Assembly: GCA_017463245.1 (NCBI GenBank)
Contig: JAFTPN010000049.1
Location: 62,001 to 126,000 of the forward strand
Direction: 5' to 3'
From: Clostridia bacterium
Lineage (GTDB): Bacteria > Bacillota > Clostridia > Christensenellales > Aristaeellaceae
Length of the DNA: 64,000 bases
The notes under the pieces are model-generated. The model was not told the DNA's origin, ran no database searches, and saw only the letters and a list, made by a program, of their open reading frames with translations. Below, one piece after another: positions 60,342 to 64,000 of the stretch. How positions within the stretch are numbered: the stretch's first letter is position 1; every line of letters starts with the position of its first letter. Made by a program: the position numbers and the translations under genes.

Positions 60342-61496
60342 TTATCCATTGGCACGATGGTAGAAATCCAGATCGAAGTGGATCACGCACACATGGCGTG
60401 GATCGATCTCCTTCGCGGCATCCGAAATGCGCTGGCGCAGACCCTCCACGTCCTCATAGTCCACAGGCAGCGCCACATCGAACACCAGGTTGATCTGCTC
60501 CTTGCCCGGCACGCGGCGCAGGTCATGGAGCATCAGCCCCTCTTTTTCCAGGAAGGCGCTCAGGTGGGCGTGAACGCGGTCGGTCTCCTCGTCGCCGGTC
60601 ACAACGGGATCCATGTGGATGCACACAATGATGTTCAGCTTCTCGGCGATCTCCCGCTCCGCCCGGTCAATGATCTCGTGCAGCTCGATGAGATTGCCGT
60701 CCGCAGGCACCTCCGCATGGAGCGAGGCCATGCAGCGACCGGGGCCATAGTCATGCACCATCAGGTCATGCACGCCCAGCACGCTCTCGTAGGCCAGCAC
60801 CATGTCATAGATTTTCCGGCCCAGCTCCTTGTCCGGCTCGCCGCCCAGCAGCTGGTCGATGGTGCTTTTGCACACATCGAAGCCTGCCTTGAAAACCAAC
60901 CCAGCCACAATGAGCCCCATCCAGCCATCCACCGGCCAGCGCAGGAAATGCCCCACCAGCATGCTCACCGCCACCGCGGAGGTAGCGATCACGTCCGACA
61001 AGGAATCCTTGCTGGCAGCCAGCAGCGCAGCGGAGTCGATCCGCCCGCCCACATCCTTGTAGAACTGGTAGAGCCAGGCCTTCATCAGAATACTGATCAC
61101 CAGAATGACGAAGGGCACCCAGCCAAAGGCCAGCAGCGAGGGGTGCAGAATGCTGTTCACCGCATCCTTCAAAAGCTCAAAGCCCATCAGCAAGATCAGC
61201 GCACCCACACCCAGGGCGCCGATATACTCCATGCGCCCATGGCCGAAGGGATGCTCCTTGTCCAGGGGCTTCTGGGCAATGCGCATCGTCACCAGCGAGA
61301 CCACGCTGCCGCCCGCGTCGGAGAGGTTGTTCACCGCATCCGCCGCCACGGCTACCGAGCCGGTCACGCTGCCAATGATGAACTTCATCACCGCCAGGAG
61401 CGCATTCACCACGATCCCCGTGGCAGAACCAGCCTGGCCGATCTTGCCCCGGTCGTCGCTGTCACCAATCAAACGATTCAGCAGCCACTGATTCAT
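60342..61496 (-). CDS. Cation diffusion facilitator transporter
   Basis: A 384-residue CDF metal exporter with six membrane helices (about 25-205) and a long cytoplasmic C-terminal part. The metal site shows DAVNNLSD in helix 2 and SKDSLSD in helix 5, DxxxD patterns used for Zn, Mn or Fe. HPFGHGRMEY follows helix 2. The C-terminal domain (IHMDPVVTGDEETDRVHAHL) is His/Asp-rich. The ATG at 61496 overlaps the cca stop (ATGA) with GGAGG upstream. Confidence 0.92.
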   Translation of the reverse strand: MNQWLLNRLIGDSDDRGKIGQAGSATGIVVNALLAVMKFIIGSVTGSVAVAADAVNNLSDAGGSVVSLVTMRIAQKPLDKEHPFGHGRMEYIGALGVGALILLMGFELLKDAVNSILHPSLLAFGWVPFVILVISILMKAWLYQFYKDVGGRIDSAALLAASKDSLSDVIATSAVAVSMLVGHFLRWPVDGWMGLIVAGLVFKAGFDVCKSTIDQLLGGEPDKELGRKIYDMVLAYESVLGVHDLMVHDYGPGRCMASLHAEVPADGNLIELHEIIDRAEREIAEKLNIIVCIHMDPVVTGDEETDRVHAHLSAFLEKEGLMLHDLRRVPGKEQINLVFDVALPVDYEDVEGLRQRISDAAKEIDPRHVCVIHFDLDFYHRANG

Positions 61497-62833
61497 CCCT
61501 GTTCCTCCATTTTCCATTGCGCGGCGGCCTCCAGCAGGGTGTCCCGCTGATTTTCCAGCCGCTCCGCCATCACTTCGGTCAGCAAATGCTCCAGGCACAC
61601 GCCGATGGCCTTACCCTTCAGCCCGGCGGCCATCAGGTCGCCGCCACGCACCGCCAGGTCTTTCAATGTCACACAGGGCTGGCTGGCGATCAGCTCCGCC
61701 AGCGCAGCACGAATGCCGTCCATGCGGGCTTCGACCTCCGCCTCCGTTACGGTTCCCTTGCCCATGGCGTCGGCCCGCTGCACCTCGATGAGCTGCCACA
61801 GGGCTTCCTCGCCAAACTTGTGCAGGCGGCGCTTGAGCAGCGTGCGCTCGGTGGAAAGCGGCCAGTCATGGCATTCCACCAGCAGCCGAACCCGGTCGTG
61901 GGTGGCATTGTCCACCCGCAGGGCGGTCAGCACCTCATCCGCGATCTCTGCAGAAATCTTATGATGGCCATAGGCGTGTCCCACGCCCTTCTCGTCCATG
62001 GTGAAGGCCGCAGGCTTGCCGCTGTCGTGCAGGAGCATGGTGAGCCGCAGCACCTCGGTGGCGGGCGCAGCTTCCACCGCCCGGATGGTATGCTCCCACA
62101 CATCATATTTGTGGAAGGGCGTGTGCTGCTCAAAACCCACCATGGGCTTGACCTGCGGGATCACCTGGCCGATCACATCATGATACGTCCGCAGGATGTC
62201 CCCTGCCCCCTTGCCGCAAAGCAGCTTCGCCACTTCCACCCGGATGCGCTCCGCCGCCACATCGGCCAGGGTCTCCTTCAGGCTATGCACAGCAGCTGCC
62301 GTTTCTTCCTCAATGGCAAAGCAATAGGTGGAGGCAAACCGCAGCGCCCGCAGGATGCGCAGCGCGTCCTCATCAAAGCGGCGCTCCGCCTCGCCCACGC
62401 AGCGGATGATCCCCACCGCCAGGTCTTCCTGCCCGCCAAAGGCATCCACCAGCCCGGTTTCCGGGTGGTAGGCCATGGCGTTCACGGTGAAATCCCGCCG
62501 CGCCAGGTCTTCCCGCACATCCTGCACAAAGCGCACCTCGTCCGGGTGGCGGTGGTCGGTATACTCGCCATCCACCCGGAAGGTGGTCACCTCATAAGGC
62601 ACATGCTCCAGCACCACCGTCAACGTGCCGTGCTTCAATCCGGTCTCCACCACATGCTGGTCGCGGAAGATGCGCTGCATCTCCTCCGGCAGGGCAGAGG
62701 TGCAGATGTCCCAGTCCTTGGGCGCGATGCCCAGCAGGGAATCCCGCACGCAGCCGCCCACCACGTAAGCCTGATGGCCATGCTCGTTCAATCGGTTGAT
62801 GATAAACGCCGCTCCGGCAGGTAAATCAAACAT
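61493..62833 (-). CDS. cca: CCA-adding tRNA nucleotidyltransferase with HD domain
   Basis: A 446-residue class II nucleotidyltransferase that builds or repairs the tRNA 3' CCA end. YVVGGCVRDSLLG and the catalytic DWDI pair near the N-terminus, RRDFTVNAMAY, EDALRILRALRFA, and a middle HD-type domain (LLHDSGKP, GHAYGHHKIS). The ATG at 62833 is preferred; an in-frame GTG four codons earlier lies against the AAGGAG site. Confidence 0.94.
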   Translation of the reverse strand: MFDLPAGAAFIINRLNEHGHQAYVVGGCVRDSLLGIAPKDWDICTSALPEEMQRIFRDQHVVETGLKHGTLTVVLEHVPYEVTTFRVDGEYTDHRHPDEVRFVQDVREDLARRDFTVNAMAYHPETGLVDAFGGQEDLAVGIIRCVGEAERRFDEDALRILRALRFASTYCFAIEEETAAAVHSLKETLADVAAERIRVEVAKLLCGKGAGDILRTYHDVIGQVIPQVKPMVGFEQHTPFHKYDVWEHTIRAVEAAPATEVLRLTMLLHDSGKPAAFTMDEKGVGHAYGHHKISAEIADEVLTALRVDNATHDRVRLLVECHDWPLSTERTLLKRRLHKFGEEALWQLIEVQRADAMGKGTVTEAEVEARMDGIRAALAELIASQPCVTLKDLAVRGGDLMAAGLKGKAIGVCLEHLLTEVMAERLENQRDTLLEAAAQWKMEEQG

Positions 62834-62859
62834 CAAATTGCTCACTCCTTAACCGTTTT

Positions 62860-62888
62860 ATTATAATGTAAGAAAAGGCAACACGCAA
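62860..62888 (-). promoter_or_regulatory. Promoter of the cca-CDF-LCP operon
   Basis: Minus strand: TTGCGT (62888-62883), 17 bp, TATAAT (62865-62860). Confidence 0.75.
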
Positions 62889-62934
62889 GTCTGGAAGAAA
62901 TGCAAAAAAAGTTTGTGAAATTCATAAAAAACGA

Positions 62935-62963
62935 TTTACAAGTTGCGCAAAGTATGATATTAT
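62935..62963 (+). promoter_or_regulatory. Promoter of the rpsM operon leader
   Basis: TTTACA (62935-62940), 17 bp, TATTAT (62958-62963), predicting a start near 62970. Confidence 0.75.
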
Positions 62964-62969
62964 GAGATG

Positions 62970-63300
62970 GTTAGCAAGTAGGCTCCATTGGTGGGCGGCT
63001 GCATGTGCATCCCCGCACGTGTTCCATCATACAGCCTGCAAGATAACACCAAGGCGCATCCCTCCGCACCTTCCATAGCGGATGGACGCGTTGTTCTGCG
63101 CTTGCTTTCACCAGGCGCGAACACCTCAGGCGGCTGACTCCTAAGGTCGCCTGATGGAGGAAAGCCACTTCCCCAACGGTTAAAGCTTTCCTTAACAAGG
63201 TTGCAGGCCGGGACAAATCCCCGGGAGTGGGTTGCTCCCACGGGATTGTGAAAAGCCTGCGTCTTCCGTATCCCGGCTCATAGAGCCAAAGCACAATTTG
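62970..63300 (+). ncRNA. Long structured leader or ncRNA upstream of rpsM
   Basis: About 330 nt with no supported gene and many paired segments: GGCTGCATG / CATCATACAGCC around GTGC...GCAC (62997-63038), CAGGCGGC / GTCGCCTG (63130-63156), GGAAAGC / GCTTTCC (63161-63193), GCAGGC / GCCTGC enclosing ATCCC / GGGAT and GTGGG / CCCAC (63202-63260), and GGCTC / GAGCC (63276-63288). It runs from the promoter to just before the rpsM ribosome-binding site. I could not match it to a riboswitch, RNase P, 6S or tmRNA. Confidence 0.55.
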
Positions 63301-63316
63301 GAGGTGTATTCAATCC

Positions 63317-63694
63317 ATGGCACGCATTGCGGGCGTAGACCTGCCCAGAGAAAAGCGCGTTGAGATCGGCCTGACCTATATCTACGGTATTGGTCTGACG
63401 ACCTCTAAGAAGATGCTCGAGGAAGTCGGCATCAACCCCGACACCCGAGTGAAGGATCTCTCCGAGAACGAGATCAGCAAGCTGCGTGACTACATCGAGC
63501 ACAACCTGAAGGTAGAAGGCGACCTTCGTCGTGAGGTGTCCCTGAACATCAAGCGACTGATGGAAATCGGCTGCTACCGTGGCGTCCGTCATCGTCGTGG
63601 TCTGCCCGTTCGCGGTCAGAACACCAAGAACAACGCCCGTACTCGCAAGGGTCCCGCGAAGACCATTGCTGGCAAGAAGAAGGCCGGCAAGTAA
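63317..63694 (+). CDS. rpsM: 30S ribosomal protein S13
   Basis: A 125-residue S13, located in the head of the small subunit near the peptidyl t[23 protein letters not shown], the [15 protein letters not shown](N)[10 protein letters not shown] region and the basic KKKAGK end are typical. GGAGGTG precedes the ATG at some distance. infA and rpmJ, often upstream, are absent here; the gene opens its own transcript. Confidence 0.98.
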   Translation: MARIAGVDLPREKRVEIGLTYIYGIGLTTSKKMLEEVGINPDTRVKDLSENEISKLRDYIEHNLKVEGDLRREVSLNIKRLMEIGCYRGVRHRRGLPVRGQNTKNNARTRKGPAKTIAGKKKAGK

Positions 63695-63731
63695 TTTGCT
63701 GAGAGACGCAGAATAACGGAGGGAATTAACA

Positions 63732-64000
63732 ATGGCTCCTAAGTCGAAGAACCTGAAGAAGGTTGTCCGCAAGCGCAAGGAGCGCAAGCTTGTCGAGCGC
63801 GGCGCTGCCCACATTTCTTCTTCTTTCAACAACACCATCGTCACCATCACTGACACTCAGGGCAACGCCCTGTCCTGGGCCTCCGCTGGCGGTCTGGGTT
63901 TCCGTGGCAGCAAGAAGTCTACTCCCTTTGCTGCTCAGATGGCCGCTGAGACTGCCGCCAAGGCCGCTATGGAATACGGCCTGAAGACCGTCGAAGTGTA
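63732..64000 (+). CDS. rpsK: 30S ribosomal protein S11 (3' truncated by window)
   Basis: The first 89 codons of S11: a basic start ([16 protein letters not shown]), then [40 protein letters not shown] and [20 protein letters not shown]. It follows rpsM by 37 bp with GGAGGG upstream, in the conserved rpsM-rpsK-rpsD-rpoA order. The gene runs past the right edge. Confidence 0.97.
   Translation, partial: MAPKSKNLKKVVRKRKERKLVERGAAHISSSFNNTIVTITDTQGNALSWASAGGLGFRGSKKSTPFAAQMAAETAAKAAMEYGLKTVEV

Noticed and set aside
62970..63300. The rpsM leader as RNase P RNA, 6S RNA, tmRNA, T-box or a known riboswitch
   Set aside because: A GGAGGAAAGCC stretch recalls RNase P but the ACAGAAA partner and P4 context are missing; no T-box GGTGG element, no riboswitch core and no tRNA-like end are visible.

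Overview
This window is a GC-rich (roughly 60%) chromosomal segment of an anaerobic Clostridia-type Bacillota, probably a gut organism related to Christensenellales or Oscillospirales. The evidence is the gene content (group B-like [FeFe] hydrogenase with a SpoIIE-type phosphatase, DegV, CBS-type inorganic pyrophosphatase, VanW proteins, KduI, GH36 alpha-galactosidase), the AGGAGG-type ribosome-binding sites, and promoters of the TTGACA-17-TATAAT type. The window opens inside the SpoIIE-like gene and closes inside rpsK. The genus cannot be fixed from sequence reading alone.

Layout. 1-1940: hydrogenase operon. 1988-4583: minus-strand DegV gene and a DUF1934 / unknown / MBL-hydrolase operon. 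4707-5570: ispE. 5712-8308: feoA-feoB-small Cys-rich protein, behind a promoter carrying two tandem DtxR-type operator candidates. 8369-12168: asparaginase, MFS transporter, GDPD and greA. 12376-13866: lysS. 13867-24692: a low-GC integrated element. 24692-24826: a second, in-frame copy of the lysS 3' end with the lysS terminator. 24995-28907: small membrane, Dabb, zinc-ribbon, GNAT, response-regulator and DUF4279 genes. 29092-36667: fba, a Q/Y/P/G-rich membrane protein, tilS, hpt, ftsH and a PHP phosphoesterase. 36715-41987: VanW/G5 protein, LysM protein, a soluble sugar-binding/GGDEF protein and a secreted two-repeat protein. 42118-44257: secG, kduI, kduD-like. 44701-54332: ECF sigma factor with membrane partner, second VanW protein, sfsA, CHAP-like amidase, CBS-pyrophosphatase, secreted protein and alpha-galactosidase. 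54409-58969: HTH/bactofilin-like protein and a heterodimeric ABC exporter. 59355-62833: cca, CDF transporter and LCP protein. 62970-64000: long structured leader, rpsM and rpsK.

The integrated element holds a tyrosine integrase next to its right end, seven TACGCCAA arm-type repeats at the two ends, a serine recombinase, an ArdC-type antirestriction protein, a winged-helix replication-type protein, several small HTH/RHH regulators, and a cargo operon (membrane protein, HEPN-motif protein, secreted BspA-type leucine-rich repeat protein). No relaxase or secretion genes are visible, so it looks like a non-self-transmissible or helper-dependent element. Its entry duplicated the lysS 3' end (about 85% identity over 110 bp), so the working lysS now ends MKPQN while the presumed original end, LGKKEEE, lies 10.9 kb away.

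The most unusual signals are non-coding. Four stem-loops in intergenic regions of the element have unrelated stems but the same loop core (GTGGTAG on +, CTACCAC in the transcripts). Interspersed composite repeats full of perfect, covarying hairpins follow greA, the response regulator, kduD and the ABC exporter; one copy is broken by two inverted copies of a ~100-nt element. A separate ~100-nt hairpin element occurs twice with compensatory stem changes. A ~350-nt structured leader precedes rpsM, the position where gamma-proteobacteria carry the S4-controlled alpha-operon leader.
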